Part shown: positions 33,742 to 46,525 of the stretch, in pieces
Layout of the letters: every line of letters starts with the position of its first letter
Position numbering within the stretch: the first letter of the stretch is position 1
Assembly (NCBI GenBank): GCA_950295325.1
Contig: OX485805.1
Coordinates: 34,397,501 to 34,461,500 of the forward strand
Direction: 5' to 3'
From: Polytrichum commune
Taxonomy: Eukaryota; Streptophyta; Polytrichopsida; Polytrichales; Polytrichaceae
DNA: 64,000 nt
The notes under the pieces: model-generated
Seen by the model: the letters and a program-made list of their open reading frames with translations, nothing else
What the model was told of the DNA's origin: nothing
Database searches by the model: none
Program-made: the position numbers and the translations under genes

Positions 33742-34591
33742 TATTACATGCACTTTGTATGTTGCAATGTCTATATTTTATTGACCATGCTAATAATAGA
33801 AAATAAATTTATATATATTTTTGGGTGAAACTAGTTTGGAGTGCTCTACCCAAAGTGTTTTTGTTGATGAAGTTGGTGTTGAGTGCTCTACCATATGTGC
33901 TTATGTCCACACATAATAGATTTGGGATATTAGAACATATAATATATTTGAGATTGTTCTCAATATAATTTCGGAACACGGAATGTTGTTTGATCCATAT
34001 ATTAATTTGAGACTAGAGAAAGTCTCAATTTAACGAATATAGTGTTTAAAGTGTTTGTTCGTAAGACGTCCTAAGCCATACCCCAGGGTATTGGTGTTGG
34101 ATGTAATACTACTTCACCCTTTATAGGGGCCGGGGATTCGTGGCACTCAAGTAAAGTCATCCGGTGACAAAAATTGGATGAGTCCATCAAGAAGCTCGGA
34201 TGGAGCTAACTTTAGTGAAACACCTCCGAGTTGGCATGTAAGACCTATTTTCTCATTTATAGCTATTGTAAATTACTAGCTATTTTGCAAATATCAATTA
34301 GTTGGCAAGGGACAATGATGTGGCCTTGGATGCTCTAAGCCTATTTTCTAACCTCCCATGAATTGTTTCCAAGGCCATGATGTGGCTTTGACTTCTACAT
34401 GGTTATTTTGATAAATATCGCAAGATATCAACGTGTGCAACATATAATTACGACGTGTTGTCATAGACATTTATTTTGTTCATAATTCATTTATTTTGCA
34501 CGGGTTTGATTGTGTGGGAACACACGAACACCAAAATATCCGGATTGGCGTTTTTAAGTGCCTAATCCGGTTTTGTCCGGATGACCCTATA
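33742..34591. other. Intergenic, no gene seen
   Basis: AT-rich, without open frames or arrays of note. TCCGGA/TCCGG words begin to appear near 34540. Confidence 0.4.
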
Positions 34592-35350
34592 TGAGCCCAA
34601 AATGAGTGCACATATTTGTTTTATGTTTAGAATTTAATTAGAATTGCAATTGGAGTGTTATTGAAACAATCAAAAGTATAAAAAGAATGAGGCTTGGTGT
34701 GGATTTATGTTTAGGCCTTAAGCCATTTTGTGTGGTGAATTAGAAGCTTAGTGACATTAGGGAGTGTTTTGATTAGAGGAGTAGTGCTTGATGAGGCAAG
34801 GGGAAGTGCCTTTGACTTAATTGTTTGAATTAGAACGTGTTCTTGTTGGTTTAGGGGTTGAAGGGTTAGCGGAGAGGATGAGGTCCTACTAAGGGGGAGA
34901 AGGTTAAGGGGTTGTGATTGAATGCCCTATCTCTCCTCTTCCTCCCTTATCCTCTTTTCTCCTTAAGTTCCCTCTCTTTACCTTTTCTTCTCTCTTCTTC
35001 AAAATCATTCTCTCTCATTCTCAACCTCTCCCTCTTAGAGGTGTGTGTGGGAGGATGTGTGTATGTGAGTGTGGGTGTGTGTATGTGTGTTGTAGTGTGG
35101 TAGAAAATAATTTTGATTAGGGAGGAACTTAGAAAGATAGTTGATTAAGGTAGTTAGTAGTTAGTAGTTAGTAGTTTATTAGGATTAGTAAGGCTTGGTT
35201 AGATTAATTAGCTAGGGGTGGTTTGTTAGAGATGTAATAGCAGAGCTGAGAGTTGGGTATAAGCTGCTGCCACTGCAGAGCCGAGAGCTGGGTATTAGCT
35301 GCTGCCACCACAGAGCTGGGAGCTGGGTATAAGCTGTTGCCACTACAGAC
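34592..35350 (+). mobile_element. Diverged family-1 LTR-like segment with minisatellite
   Basis: It starts with TGAGCCCAAAATG, then shows the same order of text as the family-1 LTRs (AAAAAGAATG, GGTGTGGATTTA, a CT-rich tract). A 35-bp minisatellite (CAGAGCTGAGAGTTGGGTAT type, about 3 copies, 35240-35345) sits where other copies carry different minisatellites. No 3' end or target duplication was found, so the boundaries are approximate. Confidence 0.5.
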
Positions 35351-37266
35351 TAGTATCGTCCAGGGATTCTGTGAAGTGTAGGAGGTCGAGAACTCCCCGT
35401 ACCCGCTTATCTTCCACTCCTTAGCCGAATTTCCGGAAACCCCGGTTTCCAGCCTTCCGGTCTTTTGGAAACTCTTCCTCCTCTGGAGTTTGCCTTTCCG
35501 GATTGTATCTTTAGGTCCTAATTATAATACTTACTCACCCCTATGGTCCAGATTTACCCCTCTAGAATAGTTGGTTTCTTCCGGTGAAGACGTCCCTTAT
35601 AAGATTGGGATCCGGATATTCCCTCACAACCAATCCGGATTGGCCAAATCCGTCTTGGTAGGTCACACAGGGAAATCCGGATTATATCTTAGGACTACAA
35701 CGACCGGAGTATTCCGGATTCCACCCGAAGATCTGACTCGACGGGATAAGTGGGTGATCCGTACCACTTTCCGGATTGTCCCGTCCAAAAGCGGTGAGAC
35801 CTCTTCAGAAGATCAGATTGGCGCAAGTCCGGATCCCTTCCGGATCTTTACCCAGTCCTCCCCACGGCTATCTCACCTAGACGTTACCCAGACATCCGGA
35901 ACAATGAGGTCCCCTTCCCACTACACTCCGGAGATGGCCTCCGACCCGGAATCCTAACTGTTCCGGTCCTTCCCTCCTCCTTCTGACGGATCGATCCGGC
36001 TACCACTACCTTGGACTCTACTCAATCTGAGCTAACTGGGCGATCCGTACCACTTTCCGGATTGGTCCGTCTAAGGGCGGTGGGACCTTTTCAAAAGCTC
36101 GGACGACGCAAGTCCGGATCCCTTCCGGATCTCACCCAATCCTCCCAGCGGCTATCCCACCTAGACGTTACTCAACCATCCGGAATAGTGAGGTTTCCCT
36201 CCCACTACACACAGAGAGGATCCGCAAGGCAATAACTAGATCTGATCCGGGTCTCTTCCCCCATGTCCTATCCGGAACTCCTATCCCCTCATGCTCTCTC
36301 TCCTCCGCTAACGATCTCCGAATCATTCGTACACAAAATCAATCAAGGAAAGTCAAGGAGTGAGAAATCAAGGAGTTTATTAGAGTAGGAGCAATCAAAA
36401 TACAACAATGGAGAAGGAACCCCTCTCCAGCTCCTTATTCAGCCTTAAGTAGAGGCCCAAAATCCCTAATTTGAAGGCGGCAGCCCCTAAAAAAAACCCT
36501 AACTGCTTCCGTCCTCCCGGATTTCCCGGATCAAGATCCGGATTTTCCGCTGACAAAACCCAAGGGAGAATTTTATTCCTCAACTTCAAAAACTCTTAAG
36601 TCCTATCTTCCTATCCCTATTCTGCCTAACTAATCTAACTACCGTCCTAAGCTAAGAAGAGCGGTGCTTCTTCTGAGCTGCTCCCTCCTTCGAATGGCTG
36701 CCAAGGCCGCTGACGGCGGATGAGCCCCCTCCCGGCGATGCCTTCTGTAGTCGCGTAAGCATCCTCCTCATGTTTGGAGAAGGGGCAATCTCGTCCTCCG
36801 AGTCCCCTGCTCCTTCTGTCCGTGGTGTTCCGGAACCTGGTGTTCCGGAAATTGTATTTCCCTTCCGGACGCTCCGGATCGGGGAAGGATCGCTTCCGGT
36901 GGCTGTTCCGGATTCTGTCCGCTCGATATCGAGGTAGTCTGCGGATCCCTGGTGGAGGCTCGGGGGGGGTAGTCATTGGTTGGAGTAGCAATATACGTGC
37001 GAACAAATGATAGGGTATTTTAAAAACATGGGGGCTAAAAATTATAAATGGACTTAAGAGTAATATAGGGTATCAAATATGGCACTGGACATCTTTAAAG
37101 TACTATAGGGTATGGAATAATAGGTAATTTGGAATTATAAGTAATGCAAGCCATTTTTCTATTAACCCAAAGTAGAAATTTATATAATGATAGCATGTGA
37201 AAAAAAAATTCGAAAGTAATACCCCCCTATAAAATAGTGGTTGTTCGCACCTATATCCTTAACTTT
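35351..37266. other. TCCGGA-rich non-coding part of a retroelement
   Basis: Dense in TCCGGA/TTCCGG words. A segment containing GATCCGTACCACTTTCCGGA is tandemly duplicated (about 35755-35940 and 36042-36225, offset about 287 bp). Several short open frames on both strands show no conserved domain. It lies next to the gag-like ORF, which has the same composition, so it is probably the untranslated part of that element. Confidence 0.5.
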
Positions 37267-39041
37267 TTAACACACTGCCCCCCCCCCCCCCGAGGGTGGA
37301 GGAGGGAATGTATTCACCATTTGGTAGTCCGGAGGAGACGACGGCGAGGCTTGGGCCATAGGGGCTTTACCCCTATTCGGAGTTGCCTCTCGATCCGGAG
37401 TTCGGTGCCTTATAGGGGTCCGAGCTCTGTCCGGAGTCCGGGACCGATCCGAGGTCCGCGGAAAAGGGGACTGGCCTCGTCCGGATCTAACAGACCCGGT
37501 GCTCTTCCGCCTCACTTGGGGAGAGCGGATCCTTTCCGGAGCTCTTCCGGAACTGGCAGGCCGAGAGCCGCCTCCCTGCTGGCTGGGTCCTGCAGCCGTT
37601 GGTGGATTCTGGACCAGGGCGACTTCACCAACTACCTCGTAGAGGGTTCCGGTTGGTGACCCAGGTGGACCCGGATAGAGTACCCGCCGGGGTGTTCCGC
37701 TTGGCGGAACCACTTTCTGGATTTCCGCCAGGAGATCCTTCATCGTCCGTGAGTATTTCACGAGGATGGGGAGGGCCTGCCTAGCGGAAGCCGGTTCTCC
37801 GGACTCCATCATCCAGTCGTAGAGATGCGCCTTGTTGACGATCTCTGCCAGATGCCCCACCAGCTCCCGAATCCGGCTGAAGACCACTGCCTGCTCCGCA
37901 TGGTACTTCCGGATTTCCTCGCTATTCTGACTCAGCTCCTGAGTCATGGCCGCTGCCTGCGCGGTGAGGTGAGCGTTTTCCGTCTTGGCTTGCTCGAGCT
38001 CCTTCCTGTCCGCCTTCTTCGCCAACTCCCGGAGAATATTTCCGGGTCCGCAGTTGTCCAGGGCCTGATTCGCTCCCCGGGCGATGTGTTCCAGCCGGAA
38101 GTACTGGTTTTGCAGATCCTCCAGCCCCTCCTGGACCCGCTTGAAGGGATTTTCCGGAAAGTCCCAAGCGGAGAGATCCACGTTCCGCCAAGTGGTCTCC
38201 CGGCTGGGTCCGGCTTCCGGATGATAATGAGGGGGAGGAGAGGTTGGTCTCTGGAGGGTCGGCGGCGGACTTCCAGGTGAAGAGGGAGGCGCTTCCGGAA
38301 TGATGGGGTCGCTTGAGGTTTCTGTCTCGATGTCTCCGACTTCCGGATGGAGCTTGTAGGTGATTTCGTCCGCCGCTATAGTCAGCATGTCCTCCTCGGC
38401 CGTGATGCAGTCAAAGTGTTGATAGAGGTGTACAATGAAGGGGGAGAGGAAGAGGGTTTCCGGCCTACATTGGGGAGGGCCCGCCCTACTACCTCGTGAA
38501 TTATCAACCCCCAATTCACGGGCCGGACTCCGGACATAGCACCGAACAGGGTGTTAGCCATGGTAAGGCTGATCCGCTTAGGCTTGTCCGGGTTAAGGAT
38601 GGGCATGAGGAACTCTAATACCCTCCGCTCTCTAAGGTTCCAGCAGTTCCCGGGGTGGTAGCCGTCTTTCGGGTCCGCGTCTTCTCTAAACTTTCCGGCG
38701 AACAAGCCATCGCGGCGGCCGGCCCATCCCTCTGCAATTCCTCTCGGAAACCCGTAAACCCTATTCCAAACTTCCGGAGTCCAACTATCCGGATCCCTCC
38801 TTTTAGTTCCCAGCCACTGATTCCCTCTCTCGAACTTGAATTCCCGGAGGGTATCTTCCGCTCGGAGGTTCCAAGGTTTGGCGAGCAAACCCTCGCAACC
38901 CATAACCCGGAGATCCTCCGCTAGGTCCTGCATCTCCCCATCCTCCCTTGGAATTGCAGGGATGAGGGCTTTGAACGGAATCGGGATGGGTTCCCTCCGA
39001 TCCTCTTCCCGTGCTTCCGGCATTTTCCTTTCTTCTCTCAA
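37267..39041 (-). pseudogene. Retroelement gag-like / plant mobile ORF (frameshifted)
   Basis: Two overlapping minus-strand frames, 39041-38382 and 38514-37267, join by a frame change at about 38460-38480. The N-terminal part has the order seen in plant retrotransposon ORF1 proteins: PEVWNRVYGFPRG, ISLTMANTLFGAMSG, VNWGLIIHEVV, SPFIVHLYQHFDCITAEE. The C-terminal part has a coiled coil (ELAKKADRKELEQAKTENAH) and an Arg/Ser/Pro-rich tail (SRTPDRARTPIRHRTPDRE). No reverse transcriptase or integrase is found in the window. I infer a structural (gag-like) role; the family assignment is by pattern, not search. Confidence 0.55.
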
Positions 39042-39350
39042 CTTCAGTCACAACTACGGAAATTCTCTCCCCTCCGGGTTCCCTCTCTTCCGCTTAATTG
39101 CTACGGAGTCCCGGCAGGCCAACTGCCGGTAACTAGAAATTGCGGAGTCCCAACAATCCAACTGCTGGCGGCTCGAAAAACAGCCTCACCACTCGTTCTC
39201 TCAAAAAAAATTCCTCTTGCGAAAAAGTGGGGAGGAGAAGGAAAGGACCCTTAAATATCCTTCCTCCCTTTTCCTTCCCCTGTTACCGTTCGTTTTAACG
39301 GAAAACGGTTGCCAACCGTCTTCCGACGGTTTACCACCGGTTTCCCCCAA
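39042..39350. other. Leader of the gag-like element, no gene
   Basis: Short sequence 5' of the gag-like ORF on the minus strand, containing two similar strings GGAGTCCCGGCAGGCCAACT and GGAGTCCCAACAATCCAACT and AACGG-rich text. It ends where the truncated LTR begins. Nothing else is seen. Confidence 0.4.
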
Positions 39351-39746
39351 TGTGAGCCCAAAATGGTGCCCACATGTGGTGATTAACTCTTTGAAACCAA
39401 TTTTAGTTTGACTTTGATGTGTTATGATTATTCACAAAACATAAAAAGAATGAAATGTGGTGTGGATTTAACTTTAGGCATTAGGTGGTGTTGTGTGATT
39501 ATTTCAAGGTTTGATTTCAATAAGAGAATGCCTTGATTATGTCAGTAGGGGGTAAGGTGAGGCAAGGTGAGCTCTGCGGGTTAAATGCCCACTTTTGGAT
39601 CCACCTTGTTGGTTTAGGAATGAGAAGGTTTTGTGGATGGGGATTAGTCCCTACTTTGGAGGAGAGGGTTAAAGGATTGTGATTGGAGGTGCTAATCCTC
39701 TCACCCTATCCTCACCTCTCTCCCTCTCTCTCCCTCTCTCCCTCTT
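39351..39746 (+). mobile_element. Truncated family-1 LTR
   Basis: It starts TGTGAGCCCAAAATGGTGCC like the complete copies and follows the same text for about 395 bp, up to the CT-rich tract. There it is replaced by a partial, then a full start of the duplicated segment (GAAGGGCAACCTGGAATGGG). No 3' end is present. Confidence 0.8.
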
Positions 39747-39770
39747 GAAGGGCAACCTGGAATGGGCAAC

Positions 39771-40263
39771 ATGAAGGGCAACCTGGAATGGGGTGCCGTT
39801 GCAGGCACCCCCCTACAATGATTTTTTTTCATTGAGTTTATGGGTCAAAAGGCAAAATCCTTGTTTGTTTGGGTAGGTTAAATGTTTAACTTCACACTTA
39901 TAGAGGGTGTACTGTATGTGGAGAAATTTTATTAAGAGACCTCCTTCGTGTTTACTTCAAATAGCACATGTTTTTAATTTATAGTAATATGTACTATAGT
40001 ATACGTGTTTGGATATTGAATTGGTGACGTCATACTGATGTAAGCCCTAATGTTGTATTTTATTAAAATGTTGGCCTATTTCCATGGTAATAAACTACCT
40101 AACCATTAAAATTTTCTAAAAATAGTTAGATGTTTTTCATTCATTCCCGCGGTTATAGGTGCATTTTTCCTCTCATTTCATGTCTCAAATCGAGTTCTCC
40201 GCTCTCCGCTCTTCGCTCACTGCTCTCTGCTCACCGCTCTCCGCTCGCATACTAACTTTCCCC
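39771..40263 (+). repeat. Duplicated transposon-end-like segment, copy 2
   Basis: Near-identical to 33275-33741 with a few substitutions and a longer CTCTCCGCTC/CTCACCGCTC tract (about 40196-40250). It contains the hairpin GGGTGCCGTTGCAGGCACCC at about 39791. A short extra fragment of its start lies at 39746-39770, as if the end was joined twice. Confidence 0.75.
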
Positions 40264-40395
40264 CCCCCTCCAGTGCGCCTCGTCGACCTCTCCGTCCACG
40301 ATGAGCTTCTTCTCGGGCACCAGCTTGTGCAGCTCCTGGACGATGGTCGTCTTCTTCTTCCTGTTCTCCGTCCATTCCTTCATGGTGTAGCATGA
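40264..40395 (-). pseudogene. Short GC-rich coding fragment beside the CTCTCCGCTC tract
   Basis: The minus strand reads MKEWTENRKKKTTIVQELHK then LVPEKKLIVDGEVDEAHW, about 40 codons, ending at a C-rich run next to GCTCGCATAC. It is GC-rich in an AT-rich setting, like the coding fragment at 21.5-21.8 kb that sits beside the same tract. The family is not recognised; probably an internal remnant of the same transposon type. Confidence 0.35.
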
Positions 40396-43300
40396 AGGGA
40401 CGAGTGCCCTAGATGATGAACCAAATTAATGCCTAAGAGACCCTATTGTCCTCATACGAGCAGGGTAAAATACAGTAAATGGATCCGTATTTCCGTATTT
40501 CCGTAGAATATTGGGCTCCCACATATTGCTCAAACATTTGTAATATATCAAAATAATATATATCACCTTATGGTAGATTGGTGAACTCAAAAATCAATTC
40601 AATAAAATTAATAAAATAGTTTTAACATAATCAATATATATCATGTGATTTAAAAGATTATACAATATGTGATGAGGATAAAATATTACAATAATTCAGA
40701 TAGGCTATATAGTCAGAAACTTATGATTTTCTAAGTATACCCCATCCATAACGTTGTCCCACAAGTCTAATGCCAAATAACATACCATTTATTTATACCT
40801 CATATTATATTATCTAAAAAATAAAATTGATTTCTATATAATCTTTTTGTTATATGTTCTATATTCTATCTTCATTATTTCATTTTGGTCATCTTATGAA
40901 CACTTGTACTAATCTATTATTAGAATGACAAAGATAATGGAAAATGGTAAGTCACAAAATTATAACCTCAATATTAATGAGGATTTTGTAATGTTTTTGA
41001 CCTCCAAGTTAATTAAGTGCTTGATTGATGGTTTCACTTCCGGAATGAAATCCCAATCAATTGCTTATTTACTCTTTGGAAGTGCACATATATATATTGG
41101 ATTTTAGACCTTGAAGGTGAAGTGCATTCAATATGGGATTTGTAGTCAAGCAGCCTTCAAGAATGCAAGGGCAATGTTTTTTTCGAAATTACGCGGGATG
41201 GCCAACAGTTTGTGAGGGGGTATTTAACGTCCACTCATATTAATTTCTTTAAAATAACCAGACTAGTAACGATAGATTGGCAACGCATGATGCACCCACT
41301 TGCTTCTATATGAGGCATTTTATTTTTATGTCTAACACCCTTTATATTATTGCCTTAAGTATTAGATTAGATTGGGATTATTTAGAACTACTAAAACTTG
41401 GTATTTTTGAAACCCTTGAGACAAGGAGCCAAAGACGGAAGATAGTGTCTAAAGTGGTTCATCTCATCCGCAAAGATGAATGAACTTACACTAATGAAAA
41501 TACATGAGTGCCACGAATCCCTGGCCGAATTCCACCCTTGGATACGGTATTTAGTATTTTGTCAAAATTCCAAAAGTCCGAATGCTCTTCTCCATGGTCA
41601 TGGATGAGCCATGATGCAAAACATGACAAGCACTTGGGTTCCATACTGGACACCATACTTTGGTTTAAGAAATTCGATTGAATTCTATGTGCTGATTTAG
41701 CTTGCAATTAGTTCCAAATTTTGATTCAACTGAAGCAGATTTGAAGGGCTGAATGATTTCCTCCTGTAAAGCTCCTACTCTCCTTCTTAATCAGAATGTA
41801 ATTTGTGATAGCTCACCTTCTAATTTTTGCTCAGTCTAGAAACGGAGCACATATCGCAGCGGAGGTGCTGAGGGTGCAAGAGATTGAAAGGGAGTTTATA
41901 ACCTCTGAATGAATAATTAATTACCTTGGTGTGTATGTGGCTTCACGCACCTAATAACTAGAATGACCAATATAATTGTAATTCCCTCGGACTGTGTTGT
42001 TTGAAGGTGTACTTTAAGGAAAGATCTAATACTGTACCAATTGTTCTATAAGAGATACAAATGAACTACAAAATGTTGTGTTTTAGTGCCAAATGGTGTT
42101 TCATGTCACTGTGGTAACTTTTCTAAATTCAATTCCATGAACAAGTTTACAAGTATCGTCATCCCAACTTCATTCGAATGCCAACTATTGAAGCGAAGAT
42201 TGATATATTTTGCATCCTTATACGTTTGCAATGAGACATTGTCATGGATGTTTGAAATTTGGATGAAATATCACTTCTAGCAAGTGACAATAAATGAAAT
42301 ATTGTAATTTGTTGATGCCAAATGTTTTTACGAGGAATGACAGATATTGTTAGTTTTACATTTAGTGTTGGTGGCACTAAATACAATATTTAGTGTACTT
42401 GGAAATTATCAAAACATCATCCACTTGACATATGATATCCATCATTTTTGAGTGGTTGGAGAAGGCAAGTGCGCCTAACTCAAATACATATCTTGATTGA
42501 GCACCTATATTTGAGTGGTGTGTGGTTAGGTGTGGATATAAAAACGGACAACTAAAAGACACGTGTCTTAAAAAAATGGACCATGTGCTCAATTTTTATT
42601 ATTATTTATATGTTGAATAGTCAACAAAATTGAATGGACTTATTGGAGCGGCAAGGGCTAGATACCCACCTCTTTGAGTTGGGCCTCACCACTAAAGGGT
42701 GCAAGCACCGTAAAGTGGATAACTCAGGATCCATGCCTAATGTTCAGTGAAAGTGATTCAAAACTATACATTAACTTTGGATTTTGTGAAGAAAAAAAGC
42801 CTAGACATTTTTAAAACATACTAATCTACAAAGCCAAGCAAACTATGATGACCAAAAAATTTCCAAGAAGAGTCTACATATTTTAGAAGACAGTGCAAGT
42901 GGTGTGCAAGTAAGTGATATTGAACAAGTGACTGTCTAAAATTTGTTTAAAGTACAATAAAATTACATTACATTGAAAGTTTTCCACAAAGTTTTGTGTT
43001 GATGCCCTCAAGTAGATAATGAATTCAAGGAAGATGCAAGAAAGTTCCAACTTCAAAATAGTTAAGGTCATGAAATCTATGTCCAAAATCAGACTCAACC
43101 ATTTGCTTTTGAGCATCCTTTTTAATGATAAGTATTGAAGATGTCAACTTAATTTCCTACATTCAAGTATTCAACACAACAACAAAAGTCAGCATGAAAA
43201 GAAATCCAATTTAAACAATGCTTTCTTACTACTTTTAGGCCTTTGACCAAAAATATTATGGTTCTAGTATACCGGACCACTTTACCATGCACCCTACTAT

Positions 43301-43489
43301 CCAAAGTGAAAATGCAATCATTTACATTAGAGCCAAATTTTCTTTCTTTTTTGAAGTAAGGCAACCCCATAATTGGCACCAAAGACCCCAAATTATTCTA
43401 CAAAGATCCAATTGAGATGAATTAACCATAAGTTATCGGATTCATGCTTTTGCTAGACCTCCTTTTACATGGTAACAATGGTGGAGGAC
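40396..43489. other. Intergenic, no gene seen
   Basis: Three kilobases of AT-rich sequence with only short scattered open frames, none with a recognisable domain or splice-consistent neighbours. A solo LTR is inserted at its right edge (target AGGAC). No array or RNA gene was found. Confidence 0.45.
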
Positions 43490-45028
43490 TGTGAGCCCAA
43501 AATGGTGCCAACATGTGGTGATTAACTCTTTGAAACCAATTTTAGTTAGACTTTGAAGTGTTATGATTGTTCACAAAAATATAAAAAGAGTGAAGTGTGG
43601 TGTGGATTTAACTTTAGACATTAGGGGGTGTTGTGTGATTGTTTCAAGGTTTAAGTTCAATTAGAGAATGCCTTGATTATGTGAGTAGGGGGTAAGGTGA
43701 GGCAAGGTGAGCTCCGCGGGTTAAATGCCCACATTAAGAACCACCTTGTTAGTTTAGGAAGGGAAGGCCTTGTGGATGGGGTGAGTCCCTACTTAGGAGG
43801 AAGGGATTAAGGGGTTGTGATTGGAGGTGCTAATCCTCTCACCCTATCCTTACCTCATGACCTCTCTCTCTCTTTGCTACTTAAGGCCTCCCTCTCTCAT
43901 TTTTGCTCTCTCTCTCTCTCAATCTCTCTCATGTGGAGGGAGCCCTTAGAATGATTAGAAAAACACGTGTGATTAGTTGTTAACTTGATGAAATTAGTAG
44001 GAGGATAGGTTAATTATGAGTTGATAGATTAGAGGAATGTTAAGTTAATTACTAGGAGTGAGAATGGTTTGTAGAACTCATTAGACTTTTGTCCAAGCAC
44101 TGCTGGAACTGGGCTAGTTGCTGGAGTAACCGAAGGGCCTGAACTGGGTTAGTTGCTGGAGCAGCCAAGGGCCTGAACTGGGCTAGTTGCTGGAGCAGCC
44201 GAGGGCCTGAACTGGGCTAGTTGCTGGAGCAGCCGAGGGCCTGAACTGGGCTAGTTGCTGGAGCAGCCGAGGGCCTGAACTGGGCTAGTTGCTGGAGCAG
44301 CCGAGGGCCTGAACTGGGCTAGTTGCTGGAGTAACCGAAGGGCCTGAACTGGGTTAGTTGCTGGAGCAGCCGAGGGCCTGAACTAGGCTAGTTGCTGGAG
44401 CAGCCGAGGGCCTGAACTGGGCTAGTTGCTGGAGCAGCCGAGGGACTGAACTAAGCTAGTTGCTGGAGCAGCCGAGGATGGTTGGGTCTCAAGAAGTAGT
44501 GGGTAGTGGGGAGCATGCTTGGGTGACCAAAGCTTAGCTCAAATTGAGTACTATCACTCAAACTAAGCATAGGTCAAGTTAGGCATTTTAGATTATTCTA
44601 GCACATATGTAAGTGTTATTAGGCTAATTAGTGTGAGGTGTGGCTTGCTAGTAAATGTAATTGGGGTGGATCATCAAGAACAGTGTTTTTAAACACTTGC
44701 ATCTTCTTGGTCAAAATAAGTTACTTGTTCAAGAATGGAGAATGTGGTTGATCCTAGCAATGGCAAGGCAAAGGAAGTAAAGATTAAGGGTGCTAGGGGA
44801 ATGTCTTTACAAGGATGCGTGGCCAAAGCCGCGGGATGGACCTTTGAGAAGGCTAATGCCTCATCTGTTCAAGAAACAAGTATTAATAAAACATCATGAA
44901 CTTTAGAACTAGAAAGTTCACTGAGATGAAGGATATTTCTTATATCATTGAGATTTGATACTACGCATGTGATTCACAAACCCATCATCCGGACTAGGAC
45001 GCTTAAGGGTGGTGGGTTTGGCCTCACA
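43490..45028 (+). mobile_element. Solo LTR (family 1, 1539 bp), complete
   Basis: It begins TGTGAGCCCAAAATGGTGCC and ends GGGTTTGGCCTCACA. It is flanked by AGGAC (43485-43489) and AGGAC (45029-45033), a perfect 5-bp target duplication. The ends form the short inverted repeat TGTGAG/CTCACA. It contains a 34-bp minisatellite and no coding region. Confidence 0.94.
44110..44480. repeat. 34-bp minisatellite inside the solo LTR
   Basis: About 11 copies of a unit containing GCTAGTTGCTGGAGCAGCCG and GAGGGCCTGAACTGG, mostly identical, the ends more diverged. Confidence 0.92.
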
Positions 45029-46525
45029 AGGACCCAACTCAAAGAGGGGTGTATAGCCTTGGCCCTATATGATCATTGAAATTGAAAGAGAATCATATGA
45101 GCTCAAAAAATTATGAGAAATTGGCAACGGCCTCCACCTAGATTTGTTAATCATCTTGTATCATTTAGGTTGATGCTATACTCAAGGCTGGATTGAGGGC
45201 TGCCCCAAACTTTGAGAATTTTAACCAATAGGATTGCTCGGCTTCATCAAATCCGGCCCAAGGGCTTTATATTAGGGTTGGGCCCAAACATTTCCTCATC
45301 TAGGTGGCATCCTAGGCGGCAAAATTTGGCACCAAATCTTTGGGTTGGCTTGAAAGAATCGGGACGAGGTTTCCCTTGACCCAAACTATCAACATGGGAT
45401 TGGGCTCGTGCATTGGATAATGAACATCTCTACTACTAATGCATGAAAAGGTTAATTCTCTTCCCTAATTTTTCACCTCAAAAACATCAAGATCTAAAAT
45501 CAAGCCTCATCACTTTACATGTGACAAGGATGGGCCCAATTTTTTTTGATAAAATTGGACCAGATTGAGGGTTGAATGCTTGACAATTGGGCTGGTGCTC
45601 AAGCCAGCCCCGGGCCATGTATAAAGTCACCCTAAATATCCTAGGAAAAGTGGGCTAATCAGAAAAGGTAACCATTTTAGACCCGTATTGCTTAGGTCAA
45701 GATCACTCATTCATTATGATTCATGGCGGCCTTATGAAGAATCTGCTGTACTTACATTTAGGAGCATGAAATTGCAGTGAACATTCCAAAGCCAGACTTC
45801 CAGAAATCACAGTATGCAACCTGAATAAATTACATATCATCAAAAGTCAAAAAAGTTCAATTCCTTTACTTGGCTGGACATTGAGAGGCCCAACTCCAGA
45901 CAAGTTCCTACTTAGAATGCCTTTGACCTTCGACTGTTGACACATGTGTGGATCCATTTAAACTGCTGTCTGGATTTCCAGTTTATTGTTTACAACAGTA
46001 TCCGTTGTCCAAGTTTCAGATCAATTCCAGGAGTACGAATGTGCCTTCAAGGTGGGCTGCATAAACATTCAATGTACGAGGTCGGATCTGCTCACCTGGT
46101 ATCATATTGTAATTTGATTAGACTCTTTTATTGTCAACCTCGTCCTCTGTTACGCTTTATCATGCAAGATATCAGAGAACCACTTCAACCATAGTCAAAT
46201 TCAAAACAAGTGTGCTTATAGAGAGGCTGCTGCCGGCAATTTGTACATACACTGTTACCAGGATAATCGTATATCTTTATTTGGAATAATCAAATCCAGC
46301 ATAGTACAAATCATGAATATTCAACAGAGATTGAATCTAGAAATACAAGACTTTCATTCTTATGCACAAATTTAGCTGTAGATCAACACAATTTGTTCCT
46401 TTGGAGAGATGGGTTAGCTTGGCCAGATGATCAGTAAAGCAGCGAATCATCTTCTCCATCTATGAGCTCCCCACATCCAAACCTGGCCTATCCTGACCTG
46501 TGTGATTTGGCTTACAAAACTTCTT
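45029..46525. other. Intergenic and 3' flank of the GFS12 homologue
   Basis: No gene seen. The right end would be the 3' untranslated region of the minus-strand GFS12 homologue. Short frames near 45937-46194 lack any support. Confidence 0.45.

Noticed and set aside
35571-36235. Plus-strand frames of 128 and 74 codons in the TCCGGA-rich region
   Set aside because: They are two copies of the same tandem duplication, biased by the TCCGGA words, without a domain or splice context.
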